64,000 nucleotides of DNA from Zygnema cylindricum (lineage: Eukaryota; Streptophyta; Zygnematophyceae; Zygnematales; Zygnemataceae): positions 177,398 to 241,397 of the forward strand of contig JBBHKE010002233.1 in the NCBI GenBank assembly GCA_037447655.1, written 5' to 3'. The first letter of the stretch is position 1. The number at the start of each line of letters is the position of its first letter. Below the pieces are notes generated by a model. That model was not told where the DNA came from and searched no databases. It worked only from the letters and a program-made list of their open reading frames with translations. A program made the position numbers and the translations under genes. Shown piece after piece: positions 20,824 through 31,450 of the stretch.

Positions 20824-21224
20824 CTTCAGCCATGGCAATGAATATAGTATAAATCAAGGTAAATATCTTTTATGAGTATTGAAGTCAACTACGATACATA
20901 TACCATCTACATGTCTTTTAGACTAATAAACCTGATTGTTATCTCTGTTTGATCTTTCCATATATTTACTTTGATTTGTACCAAACGTCTATCTATGAAA
21001 CTGCCCATAAATATTAGATTTTTTGCCTATTTTAGAGTCACTGCTCTTTTACTCAAAATTGCTCTGAATTAGCTAAGTGGCAAAACAGGATTAAATAAAA
21101 ATACTAAGAATAAGCTCATCAGTCTTGAAATCATAGTTGTTCAAACCGTATTTTACTCACGATTCAAACGTGTAAATTATACGTAGATATCAGAGAATTC
21201 GATTCAAAAAAGTCGTTAGTGATT

Positions 21225-21600
21225 GTGAAACCGTACTGTACCGTACATGTAAAAAAATTGAATATTTCATGCACCGCAGCTTGTACATTTCCCGTACAAT
21301 TTCCGTCTCACTTCGTAATGCTCAGTACATTTTTGGTCCAATTCTGTACATTTTCTGTACAATTTATGTTCAGTTTACCGGACAGAGATCTACAAAGTGT
21401 AACGTATCTTTTCGTCAGTCCGTACATTTTCCGTACAGCATCGTACAAATACCGTAAAATACCGTACAGTTTCCGTAAATTGTCCGTTCAGTTTACCAGA
21501 CAGAAAAGTACATCGCTTTTTTTCGCGATTTTTTCAAAAAGTCGCGAATAATGCGTTAAAATCGAAAAAAAATGAAAAAATAGCGCGATTTGAACAACTA
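21225..21600. repeat. GTAC-rich repeat, inverted copy of 1367-1858
   Basis: The segment is dense in gtac, with cagtttaccggacagagat and ccgttcagtttaccagacag. These are the reverse complement of actttctgtccggtaaactg at about 1478 and 1598. It ends in gaacaactatgctt, a motif also at about 1858. No gene is present. Confidence 0.75.
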
Positions 21601-22159
21601 TGCTTGAAATGGTCAAAAATTAGATAATTTGAAAACAAACACTATAAGCAATGCTAAAACCAGCCGTAAAAAAACATTCATGAATACAGTTGATGAACAA
21701 ACAATATCTTAAACGAATAAACACATGGCAAAACAGAATATATAAACACATGTCTTTGACATAACTCATTCATCTACACTTTCTGTTCTTGTAACATCCT
21801 TATAGATACTATGTATAAGAAGTATTTATGTACTACAGAAACTTTATAAAATGTCTTTGGAAGTCTCATAAAATTGTCAAAAACATAGTCGAGTAGAATA
21901 AAAATGAATTGCCGATGGGATTTGAGCTAGTAAAATGTTAGCAACTAAATGTAGTTTTATGCAACACTAAAAGAGATTTCCAGAATCGTGCGATCTTTAC
22001 GACAAACTGGGGCTTTCACTGTGTGAACTTCGTAAATTGATATTATATTTTGCATAACGACTTTTCTATGTTTGATGAATCGTGTACCTCGTGTAGCGTT
22101 AATGAGATTGTATATTTTCCAAAGGAAAGTACATAAAAAAAAGAAAAAAGGATTACCGA

Positions 22160-22245
22160 AAAAGTGATGGTTAAACCCATCAATATACAAGACATGATTG
22201 AAATGGAAAATTGTTGACATTTATTAAATATAAATGGGCGAGTAA
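22160..22245 (-). mobile_element. 3'-end fragment of the non-LTR retrotransposon
   Basis: On the minus strand it reads ...ttgatgggtttaaccatcac then TTTTTC, matching the conserved 3'-terminal hairpin of the other copies. Only the 3' UTR end is left. It lies directly beside the next fragment. Confidence 0.6.
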
Positions 22246-22254
22246 GTGTGCGTT

Positions 22255-23065
22255 TGCCAAAAACGCCATGGTATGACCATCAAAGTACAAAACATGATTG
22301 TAACGAAAAATCGTTGATGATCATCAAAGGTAGACGACCAAAATCCTTAAGGACTAAAAGCACAACAAACATTAAACAACAAAAAAAGCCTAAAATGAAA
22401 AGTAAATACAACAAAAAGAATAAACGAAAACCGAACCGTACGAACCATCGAAAACTACCCAATACGACAAAGGTTGTCGTTGGCCCAAAGCATGAGACTA
22501 TGCGACATTAGAGGTCAAAACTACGAATATCGTATATATGTGTCGGGTGGCGCAGGGTAAGTCTCTCAAACCTCGACCATCATTCACCACCGTGCTCTGT
22601 TGGATAAGGGCCAAAGCCTTGGGAACGTTGGATTTTGACAAGTATACGTTGGCGGTACAAAATCTACATGAGAGTTGGAGACGGGTTACCACGTCCTCTA
22701 ACTTCAAAAGATTGAGATGGCCGAGCGCGATCACGATGAAAGTTATCGAAAGAAGAGTCCAAGGTTCTAAAGATCTCAAAAAAAAAACTTATGAAAGCAT
22801 AAGCTTGGTCTCGGTGCGAGTAGTCGCGCGTTCTTTAGAGGTTCCTACACCTCGAGACGCAACACTATTATGCAATGCAACGGATGAAGAAACACGAGAT
22901 GTTGTAGGGTCTTTGAGAACTATGTCACAAAAAGTTCTCGCCGTTCCGTGTAAAAACACAAGATCCACTCGAGTGCCACGTCTACCTTTGATTGAGAACA
23001 TGGTGGAAGTATATTCCACACTCCGTGATCGTGTATATGGAAGTGTGCAAGTATTGGGATTTTTT
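22255..23065 (-). mobile_element. 5'-truncated non-LTR retrotransposon copy (endonuclease end)
   Basis: Minus-strand frames around 22789-23019 read RVDLVFLHG, then DIVLKDP, and KERATTR-like sequence. These align with the C-terminal nuclease domain of the copy at 31-35 kb (RVDLVFLHGARMTLGDVVLTDP). Frames at 22498-22779 continue with the C-terminal tail (STVVNDGRGL). A 3' UTR ends near 22255 with gtactttgatggtcatacca. It is 5'-truncated, as is usual for target-primed insertions, and broken by stops. The 185-aa plus-strand frame here is a shadow. Confidence 0.82.
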
Positions 23066-23265
23066 TGTCGTTTTACTTCAAAATTCAGTTCCTAACGAGA
23101 AAACCGTGTCATACGAGAAAACTGCAATTACCACAGAGTAATGATTGTCATCTTGATAATTTGAATGTACGCCTGTTTTGGCGTTGTTTGTACTAATTTT
23201 GGCGTTTTCGTCATTTCGACCTGCGGGCACGCGATTCCAGCTCATCAAAAAACTTAACAAAAATC

Positions 23266-23736
23266 TAGTGTTGTGTATCGACAAGGTTTTGCCGATAATC
23301 GATATATACCTTTTTTTGGCTTGCCGATAATCGATATATTGGCACGATATTTCGAAACTGGTGTTATCGCCGATAAAAAACCAATATTATAGGTTTTTTA
23401 TCGCGATAACACCGGTACCGATAACTATCGGCAATAATTGTACGGTTCTTACCGTACAATTGTACGGTTTATTCCATCGTACTTAACCCCGGTTATTCCG
23501 TTACATATAGTACGGATCAGATTGTTGTACGTGGCATGGCACGCTATATACAGTAAAAAATATAATACAGTATATAATAAAGTACGATTAAGTAGCGTAC
23601 CATATTTTTTCTACTTATTGCCGATAAGGAATTTGTTGGTCTCGGAGCGATATATCGGAATCCCTGACCGTTACGTAACCGATAACTATCGGTATCGGAG
23701 TTACCGCGATAAATTTCTTGTCGATACACAACACTA
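23266..23736. mobile_element. hAT-like TIR element with 8-bp target duplication CAAAAATC
   Basis: The 20-bp termini TAGTGTTGTGTATCGACAAG and exact complement are flanked by the perfect 8-bp duplication CAAAAATC at 23258-23265 and 23737-23744. Subterminal regions repeat ccgataa / atcggta. There is no transposase. A longer relative is at about 45463-46650. Confidence 0.9.
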
Positions 23737-23914
23737 CAAAAATCACATCACGAGGTCATTTTAGTTAAAGTAACATTAGGAAAACGAATGAAAAAACTTG
23801 CATGCACGTTCTACACAAATGAGAAATTTTTAGCACGACGTGGAGTTCACAAGAAAAAAAAAAGCTCGTCTGTTTGCAACCTGTACAAAAACTTTTACAA
23901 TGGCACGAAGATTT

Positions 23915-24195
23915 TATTATAAAAACCATGATGGTTGAACGATCTAAGTACAAAACTTGATTGAAATGAAAAATCGCTCACCACTATTAAAGGCTACAGT
24001 TGGAAAACCCAAAAGTACCAACAAAAACCACAAAAGCTAAGCAACATTAAGAGCAAGTCATTGAAAGCAAGAAAAACAAATATAAATACCAAAACCAAAC
24101 TACAAGAGCACTGGAAAACCACACTATACACGAACTCTAAAGGACAAAATGGGCCGTAGGCCCAAAACCTAAAACAAGTCCACACAAAAGGCTAG
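23915..24195 (-). mobile_element. 3' UTR fragment of the non-LTR retrotransposon
   Basis: On the minus strand it matches the 3' UTR of the 22.3-kb copy (gggcctacggcccat / gttggcccaaagc region, then tttcatttcaatcaagtttt) and ends in gtacttagatcgttcaacca plus the hairpin partner. No coding part remains. Confidence 0.65.
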
Positions 24196-24383
24196 AACGA
24201 CAAATATCTTCCACATGACCGTTTAGGCATTTATGTGGCCATTTTTTTTTCTTTTTTGTTTTTTTACGTGGCTTCGCAACTTGTATAAGCTCCCATCCTT
24301 CTTTGATTTGTTGTTGCGGATGTGGATTTTCGCCTAATTTCGAACGTCTCTCAACGTACGCTACCAGTCATGGGCATTGAATG

Positions 24384-24437
24384 AAAGGGAGAGGGAGAGG
24401 GAGAGGGAGAGGGAGAGGGAGAGAGAGAGGGAGAGGG
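24384..24437. repeat. (GAGAGG)n microsatellite
   Basis: A near-perfect hexanucleotide run, the same unit as in the STR6-like gene. Confidence 0.95.
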
Positions 24438-24479
24438 ATTTAGTGCGCTGAGTCTATTTCGAGATGTTACTTTTGGTTC

Positions 24480-24748
24480 GATAGTTTTTTCTAGGGTTTG
24501 TTGATATTGGTTTTATGTTAGTTGTTTATTTTTCGAGTTCTACATTTGTTTTTCTTTGTTTATAGTGTTCCTTTCAAGGTCTTTTGTTGGATTGCCATTG
24601 TTTGCGTGCTATTGTCTTTCACAGTATTGTTCCTTTTAGAGTTTCCACTCGCTTTCGGATTTTTGGCCTATTTTTTGTCTTCTATTTTGTTCTCGTGTAT
24701 TCAAGTGGCTTGCCATCGTACTTTCTTAATAATTTTTTTTTTTTGTAA
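24480..24748 (+). mobile_element. Probable 3' UTR fragment of the non-LTR retrotransposon
   Basis: T-rich sequence ends in agtggcttgccatcgtactt followed by aataattttt, a degenerate version of the conserved 3' end seen at 35.4, 43.8 and 58.9 kb. The 5' limit is uncertain. Confidence 0.45.
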
Positions 24749-24864
24749 TTTTGCATTGTAAGTTTCTTTCACACTGATTTTCTTTCATGGTTTGTTTGAC
24801 ATTAATATTTTTCAGTTTTTTTGTCTTTCTTTTATTTCTATGTACTATATATGCCCCGACTTTA

Positions 24865-25050
24865 TCAAAAAGCGTGATCGTAAACCATCTGATTCCATCT
24901 GAGTCAATTGGAACAAAAAGGGGCAGCAATGCTAAAACTTAAAAACTACATGTGGAGGGAAGCAAACAAAAAAGATAAGGCAAAAGCAATGAACACGTAG
25001 AAAAAGGACGTAGTTTACCATCACAATCTTTGATAAAGCTTGTTATTGGG
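24865..25050 (-). mobile_element. 3'-end fragment of the non-LTR retrotransposon
   Basis: On the minus strand it reads gcccctttttgttccaattg, then ctcagatggaatcagatggt and ttacgatcacgctttttg. This follows the 3' terminus at 58.86-58.92 kb with a small duplication inside the hairpin region. Confidence 0.65.
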
Positions 25051-25146
25051 ATGATTTGTACCACAATGTCACTGTATCAAACATACTAGCATACAATATT
25101 GAATCGCCATACAAAGAGTGAACAAATATAATATCGTCAATAAGTT

Positions 25147-26790
25147 GTGAAGCTGTGGTCCACGGGATTCGAGCGTTGTTGGATGCCCATCCAGATTATT
25201 TAGTCTTTCAAGTCGATGTTTCTAATCCTTTCAATACAGTGGATCGTAATGCCATTTTTTTTTAGCTTATGGGTGCACCTTCTCCAATTTTCCATATATT
25301 TCTTTTTGTGAGGGCCTTTTATTCTTTGAACAACAAGCTCTCTTTTTCCACTAATGGTGATTTGGTCCCACTTTCTTCCACAACTGGCACTCGTCAGTTT
25401 GTCCCATGTAGATGACCTTCCTAACCTTTCTGATCCCCAAGTGGCTTTTGCACTTTTGACCCGGTGTTTCCCCCATCGCCCCTCCTACCTTACTCGTACT
25501 TCCCCTCCCACTCCTGCTTTTGTGTCGTCCCTTTCTGCATTTGACGATCGCCTCATGGACAACCTTCATACTTTGTTAGGTCGTGGGGATTTTTATCGCG
25601 AGTCTGGGCCCGCAACCCGTATCTAGGCCTCTCTTTTAGTCTTTGCAGGCGGTTTGGGTTTACTATCGACGGCCCGTGTTGCTCCCACTGCCTATTTGGG
25701 AAGTTGGTGCCTTGTTGCCTCCACTATTGTCTCCCGTTTTTTGGCCCGGGACACTCCTATTCTTGCTACCGTTGTACCCTGAGTTTTGGACGGTGTGCTC
25801 GCCTTCCAGCGGTCCCTTCTCGATGCATCTTGTTCTTTTACTCCTGCTATCGCGGATATGCCAGTTCTTTCCACTCTTGTTTTGTCATCAGTTGGACTTG
25901 TTCAGGAATCTATTTCTGATAAGGTTGTCGTCGCTATTAAGTCCGAGCTTCTCGAGGCGCTTCCTTCTGATTATTCGTGTGCATGCTTTCTTTCCTGTGG
26001 CAGATTGGCTATTAGCTATCCCTATCTTATCTACCCTCCGATTCACCTTGGCTCAATTCACCACGGCCCTTAGGTTTCGGCTTGGCCTCCCTCACCCACC
26101 TTTGCTTGGTTCTCTTGTTTGCTCATGTGACCACGTTCTTGAGCCCCACGAGGTTCATTTGCTTCGTTGCTCCCACGGGGGCGAGTTGATTCAGGCGCAC
26201 GACACGATTCGAGATACCATTGCTACTATCGCTTCCGAGGGGGGGTATTCTGTCCGGCGGGAAGTTTCCCACATTATTTCTTCCCGTCGGATTGACATTT
26301 TATTACTTGATGGTGCGCGTCGTACATTTGGTGACGTTGTTTTGGCGAACCCTACCTCTGATACAGTTGTCAGTCAGGCAGCTCGACATGTGGGTGTGGC
26401 CGCACGTGACGCAGCTAGGAGGAAGGAGCGTGATTATGCCCATCGCGATGCTATGGATGGTTTCATTCGGATGGCGGTCGAGATATTTGGTTGTTTGGGT
26501 GTGGCTTTGGACAAGTTCCTCTATGCTTGTGGTCGGCGTTCGTTCGAGCGGCGGGGACCTGGGAGCCCTTCTGTTTCAGTACTTCTTTTTACCGTCAATG
26601 TTTATCGGTGGCCCTACAACGAGTGCAGGCTACTATCCTCCTTGGATCGTTTATTGCGGCTATGGATCGTCGACGTGTCCCGGAACTTCCTCCTCGTGCT
26701 CCTCTGGGGTTCGGGGACTTACGTGTTTGCTTTGCGTAGATTTCTAGTTATGCTGGGGTTTTGTTGATAGGTGTTGGCTCTTTCCTTTGA
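25147..26790 (+). pseudogene. Non-LTR retrotransposon copy, 5'-truncated and internally deleted
   Basis: The copy begins inside the reverse transcriptase (AVVHGIRALLDAHPDYLVFQ, then VDVSNPFNTVDRN). It jumps at about 25395 from the motif B start (TGTRQ) to the region after the palm domain (DDLPNLSDPQVAFALLTRCF), then runs to the nuclease domain: CDHVLEPHEVHLLRCSHGG, HDTIRDTIATIASEG, SSRRIDILLLDG, FGDVVLANP. Several stops and frame changes interrupt it (for example at 25265 and 25623, and the shift before 25643). It closely resembles the copy at 55.5-58.9 kb. Confidence 0.88.
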
Positions 26791-27898
26791 TGTTCCGTTT
26801 GTTGTTTTTTGCTTCTTTGGGTGTTTTCCGTTTAATATAATATCATACACTAGGTTTGAGTACGAGAAGTGCTAGTTCATTTTCAATACCAAAAATTCGA
26901 GATTTTAGTGCAAAGTCACTTTGGCAAAAATGATGGACCAATCAATTAATGACGTCGAGGCTACCGATGTGCCCCATCATTATCATTATTGCTTTGTCGT
27001 AGCAAAAAATTAAGATTATTCAAATAAATCCACATCGTCCATACCATCAAACTACAATTTGCTTGATGAATTGTTATCAAACTAGAAATATTGCTACACA
27101 TAATTAGGAAATCAGATTTTATCTGTACACAATATATAGATCCATACTTCAAAGCATCAGTGCCCTTCAACTTTCAGCATTTCTTCCTGCAGGTAATCAA
27201 AAAAAGGAAAAACACAGAATATCGCAAGTTTGCCCCATAAATTCTTAAGAAATGTTCTTTACCGTCGGAAAAAATATAACTGATTCATCCAACTCTCAAA
27301 GTGAAATTGGGATGCACAAAACAGCTAAGATTTATTTTCCACATGAGGTGAAAGGTGGCACTTAAAAACACCTTTTCTTTTCTTTCATCCTTCACCTTCT
27401 TATTTCTCAAAGGTCGATTCTTTCATTATTTTTTTCTTCAAACGATGTCTTGCCTTTTTTTAGTACGAGCTTTACATTCACTAGTACAAAGCCCCACTAG
27501 GTTCATATAATGTTTTGCCGACATACTTCAAAAACCACGATGTGATGTATAACACATAAATGCAGGATGAAAAAACCTTAACCAGTCCTAGTTTGATCTC
27601 CAAACACAATCGAGATGTTGGGGAATTCACATAAAAATTATCATCATCAAATGTTCATCCACTGCTTACTAAACATGGCACAAGGGAACCAATTTGTGTG
27701 AAACTTCTCTCCCTAAAAGTTATTTGAATTGGAAAGCAAAAATGTCCCCATTCTGGAGAATACAATGTTAAATTGCATGGCTGCATAACTGGTGGCAACT
27801 TGCAGCTTTGTTAACCCCCTTCAGAAAAAGATTTCTCTATACACTAATAACAAGTCGATCAAATACATTTACCATCTCAGAAACTGCTGCTTTTGTAT
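26790..27898. other. Intergenic / 3' flank of CURT1 copy 1
   Basis: Unique AT-rich sequence. The part next to 27899 is probably the 3' UTR of the minus-strand CURT1 gene. No further gene or known repeat was recognised. Confidence 0.5.
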
Positions 27899-29392
27899 CT
27901 ACTTTCTAAGTTCCTCCAATTCCGACTTGACATCGGTAATTGTCCCGTCTATCTTGGAACCAGTCCACTTTGCCTCTGATGATTTTCCCTTGGAATCCCC
28001 CGTAATCTGAGATGTGAGGTCATCCAACTTCTGGTAAAGTTCCTGCCTGTTTGGCTGCACAGAAAGAAGGCAAAAGAAGAGTTACACAATTTTTACTCAA
28101 AAAAAACCAACACCATCACAAGTCAAAACAGAGCTAGAATTGGCGTAGATGCACAGCTGAACTCTTGCCGAGTGCTGTGATAAAAACAAAACAAACACGA
28201 ATGCTTTCAGAAATATCCCATGATGTTAGGTACTTACAGTAAAGAGGAGATATCTGTACACAAACCAGGTGGTGTAGCCGAGACCTATAAGCTGAAAGAG
28301 CTTTGGGAACTGCAAACATCCCAAAAGAAGAAACTCAAATATAGCCAATGAAAATGCTGACGACCACAACATGGGAATTTCTGGTGAACAACAGAAGTAC
28401 TACACATTTTCCTCCAAAGACAAAAAATCCGTGCATCTAGTTAAGCCAACTTTCAGCTGCCCCTTTTGCCTCCAGAATAGTAATCTAGAAGTTGATCCAT
28501 CTCAACATCAATGCAATAAAAATCGCTGACCTGTCTTTAACCTGTCCATGAGTTCCTTCAAACATTTTTCAAATGATGGACAAACAGAAACCGTAAATAA
28601 CCCAGCTAAATGTTTGAAGTTCGCCTATCGGGGAAAAAAAAAACATTTAAATTGATCATTAACTCCTGCGATTTCCAACAAAGTAGACACCAATAGTGAA
28701 CTATCACTTCTCCCAGTAACTTGGTAATAATTCGAAAAGCGAGTAATAGTGAACAAGTGACCCTTTCCTGTACATACGCGTTCCTATGACCAAAAAGTCG
28801 ACGCTTTACTTCCGTAGCCAGCACAATTTTTCAGGCAATAGAGCTTACAAGAGGCACAGACTCAAAGGCCCCCAAAATAGCTGAAGACAGCCAAAGTGCC
28901 GCCAGGGCACCTCCGGTGAAAACTAAGACAGACGGCTTGTCCTCCACTTTCTCCCACTGTTACACGATCAAAAACATCAGAATACATCACTGTTAGGAAA
29001 AAAAGGTTATTGGACAAGCTGTGCGAAAGAACAGATACCATTCAATCAGAAAATATGCGCCATACGACTTGCTATTACTAGATCATGACCCTGCTAAAAA
29101 AGGCAGGAAATTGCGTCAGTCCTTAACAAAAGAGATGCCAGCACTTACAAACAACATTCAGCAAAAACATCCGGACAGAACCCACAAAATATAACAAACA
29201 ATACAAACTGGCAGCTTCGCAATTTGTCAAACAGCATTACATCCATAAGACAAAAAATGATAAAAACAAAATTTTAGATTATCACCTTGGCCTGTAAGTC
29301 TGCAATAACCTTCTGGGTTTTTGCTGAAACCTCTGCAGTAGATGGATCATCCTGAACTGCCTTTGGAGCAGGAAGGGTTCTTCTTTTTGAAG
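27899..29392 (-). CDS. CURT1: CURT1-family thylakoid curvature protein (CAAD domain), copy 1; first exon not found
   Basis: Exons on the minus strand in order: 29286-29392, 28849-28956, 28238-28309 and 27899-28054 (stop TAG). CURT1 proteins sit in grana margins and bend thylakoid membranes by oligomerising. The translated exons give an acidic linker (KAVQDDPSTAEVSAKTQKVI), then WEKVEDKPSVLVFTGGALAA with the first hydrophobic hairpin, GAFESVPLFPKLFQLIGLGY, WFVYRYLLFT (the family signature) and PNRQELYQKLDDLTSQITG at the C-terminal amphipathic helix. The tail is about 25 residues longer than in copy 2. Exon phases match copy 2 exactly. The 107-bp exon starts with two bases, so a transit-peptide exon ending in one extra base must lie above 29392. 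I could not identify it; 29.7-29.85 kb is pyrimidine-rich on the coding strand and may be the 5' UTR. Confidence 0.88.
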
Positions 29393-30237
29393 CTGCAAAA
29401 AAACAATAAAACATGTGAGTGTCTAATATGTGCGTGTCTATAGCAATATACAACAATCTGCATATATTATAGAAGCAGCCAGAGGTTTTCAAAATCAGAG
29501 GCACCGCCTTGGAAACTCCAAAAAACAATCTACACAGCTGTTCTTCTCAATCCTAAAGACCTGAAAACAATAGCATCTCTTCCTTTCATAAGCATTGGTG
29601 TAAAATACTCGTCTATCGCATAAAACAATCATCTATCTTGCGGTCAAAGCTAAAAATATAAATAAAATGCGCGACAAAGACACAAAAACCGTAAAAAATC
29701 AACAACTGGGAAATACCAGACGCGTTACAGAGGACGGGGACGGTATTACTGCAGGATGACAGGACGGCAGTAAATAAGGGACGATGCAGAAGAGGGAAGA
29801 GAGGGTGAAGGAAGCAGAAAAAGAGAAGTGGGAAGGGGTGGCAAAGGGACTACTGAAAATGCTTCAAGTTCAAATATGACACAGCAAAATCGCCCATGGT
29901 TATTATAGTTAAACATTTCTGGGGCAGTCGAATAGCTTTTTCTCTTAACATTTTTTTCCGAGTTTCAATCGTGACGCACAATCGAAAGGCAAGACCGATA
30001 CTGTACCTTTCGATTGCTTGCCTCGGGAAAAAATCCAACGATCCATGATAGCTAAACGCTTTTGACTGCCCGGAGAATGTTTAGCGCTACTAACGGAATA
30101 TCTCTGCGATGAAATAAGAATGATTACGTACTCTAGCCGTAACTGCAATCGTACAGAAGGATGCGCATTTTGTGAGTCTAGGTTCGTTACAAGTTTCGCC
30201 CGACAGTACAGTACTAGTTCAGACTAGTACTGTACAG
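29393..30237 (-). other. Presumed first intron, exon 1 and promoter of CURT1 copy 1
   Basis: No convincing transit-peptide exon is visible. On the minus strand about 29750-29850 is CT-rich (tcttccctcttctgc), as many plant leaders are. About 29880-30070 is a degenerate inverted repeat (aaacatttctggggcagtcg against gactgcccggagaatgttta). Confidence 0.4.
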
Positions 30238-30239
30238 TA

Positions 30240-30457
30240 CACCGCCAATCGTTATTAGCGTTGTGTACGCTAATTCCGTCCCGCTTTTTTTTATTCTTAT
30301 TCTCAAATAGAATTATCCACACTATTTAAAAAGAAGCCCTAATTCCTAATTAGAATAGACGATTTCTTCGAAAATTTTCAAATTCCCAATTAGCGTAAAC
30401 CACGCTAATTACTCGTATACGCTAAAAAAACTTACACGCTAATTACAATTGGCGGTG
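30240..30457. mobile_element. TA-flanked MITE, first of a head-to-tail pair
   Basis: The termini CACCGCCAATCGTTATTAGC and ATTACAATTGGCGGTG are flanked by TA. It belongs to the same subfamily as 15920-16456. The next element begins 8 bp later. Confidence 0.87.
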
Positions 30458-30464
30458 TACTGTA

Positions 30465-30683
30465 CACCGTGAATCGTTATTCGCGTAAAGGTTTCTTTAG
30501 CGTGTAGGAACAATTACCGTTATTTACGCTAATTGAGAATTTGGAAATTTTCAACGAAATCGTTTATTCTAATTAGGAAAAAGAGTTTTTTTTTAAATAG
30601 TGTGGATAATTCTATTTGAGAATTTGCAAAAAAAATAAAGGTACCTTAAATAGCGTCCATTACGCGAATAACGATTCACGGTG
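30465..30683. mobile_element. TA-flanked MITE, second of the pair
   Basis: The termini CACCGTGAATCGTTATTCGC and GCGAATAACGATTCACGGTG are flanked by TA. The junction between the two elements reads ggtgTACTGTAcacc. The same arrangement recurs at 52086-52094. Confidence 0.88.
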
Positions 30684-30789
30684 TAGTGCCACGACAGCGC
30701 TGTTCGTTTCGGACGATGGATGCGTATGTCATACGGTACAGTATACTCAGGGGCCATCACCGTCCGAGCATTCTTTTTCTTTAACATAC

Positions 30790-31450
30790 TTCCAGAAGCC
30801 GGCGGCCTTCCAAAAGTTTCGGCCATGGCTTCCTCTTAGGGTTTTTCGTCCTTCCCTTCCAGTATTCAACGCCAAAATTGGCGTGTGGATACTCTACGGA
30901 ACGTATTTTCCAAGACCGTTCTATTCATAGGAAAATCAGCTCCAACCGTTATTTCGTCTTTCACTAATTGGAGTTGTCAATTTCGGTCGCTTTCCTTTCT
31001 CCCTTCTGTGGCCATCTCTTGCAATCTTTGCCGCCTTAATTGGCGTGCCATTAGCCAACGATCAAAGATTTCGTTCTTACTGCTTTTTTTTTTCCGTCAA
31101 TCTAAGTTCATATTGAGGGGAATTTCTTTTTGGCCGCCGACCTTCCAGTGGCTCCGGCCATCATATCCTCCTACAGTTTTTCGACCTTCTCTTTGTGTAT
31201 CTAGCGCCAAATCTGGCGTGCACGTCCTCTACAAAAATTATTTTTCAGAAAATTTATCTTCGTGGATAAGCCAGCTACATTTGTTCTTTAGTTTTTTAAT
31301 AATCGGCTCTGCCACTTTCGACCGATTCCCTAAAAATTGCAAAAAACATTGCCAGCGGCCCTTTTACAACCTTCGTCCATGGCTTTCTGCTAGGGTTTCT
31401 TGATCTCCTCTTCTTCTATACGGCGCCAAATTTGGCGTGCTATTACTCTC
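30790..31450 (+). repeat. 5' UTR monomer-like repeats of the non-LTR retrotransposon
   Basis: Four loose copies of a 160-220 bp unit each carry a gcgccaaatttggcgtgc-type palindrome (at about 30868, 31030, 31202 and 31422), preceded by ggccatggcttcctctaggg-like and cttccagt-like stretches. Tandem promoter monomers at the 5' end are known in some L1-type elements. By position they may serve the element that follows. Confidence 0.55.

Noticed and set aside
22538-23095. 185-aa plus-strand frame
   Set aside because: It is the shadow of a minus-strand retrotransposon fragment whose nuclease-domain motifs read clearly on the other strand.
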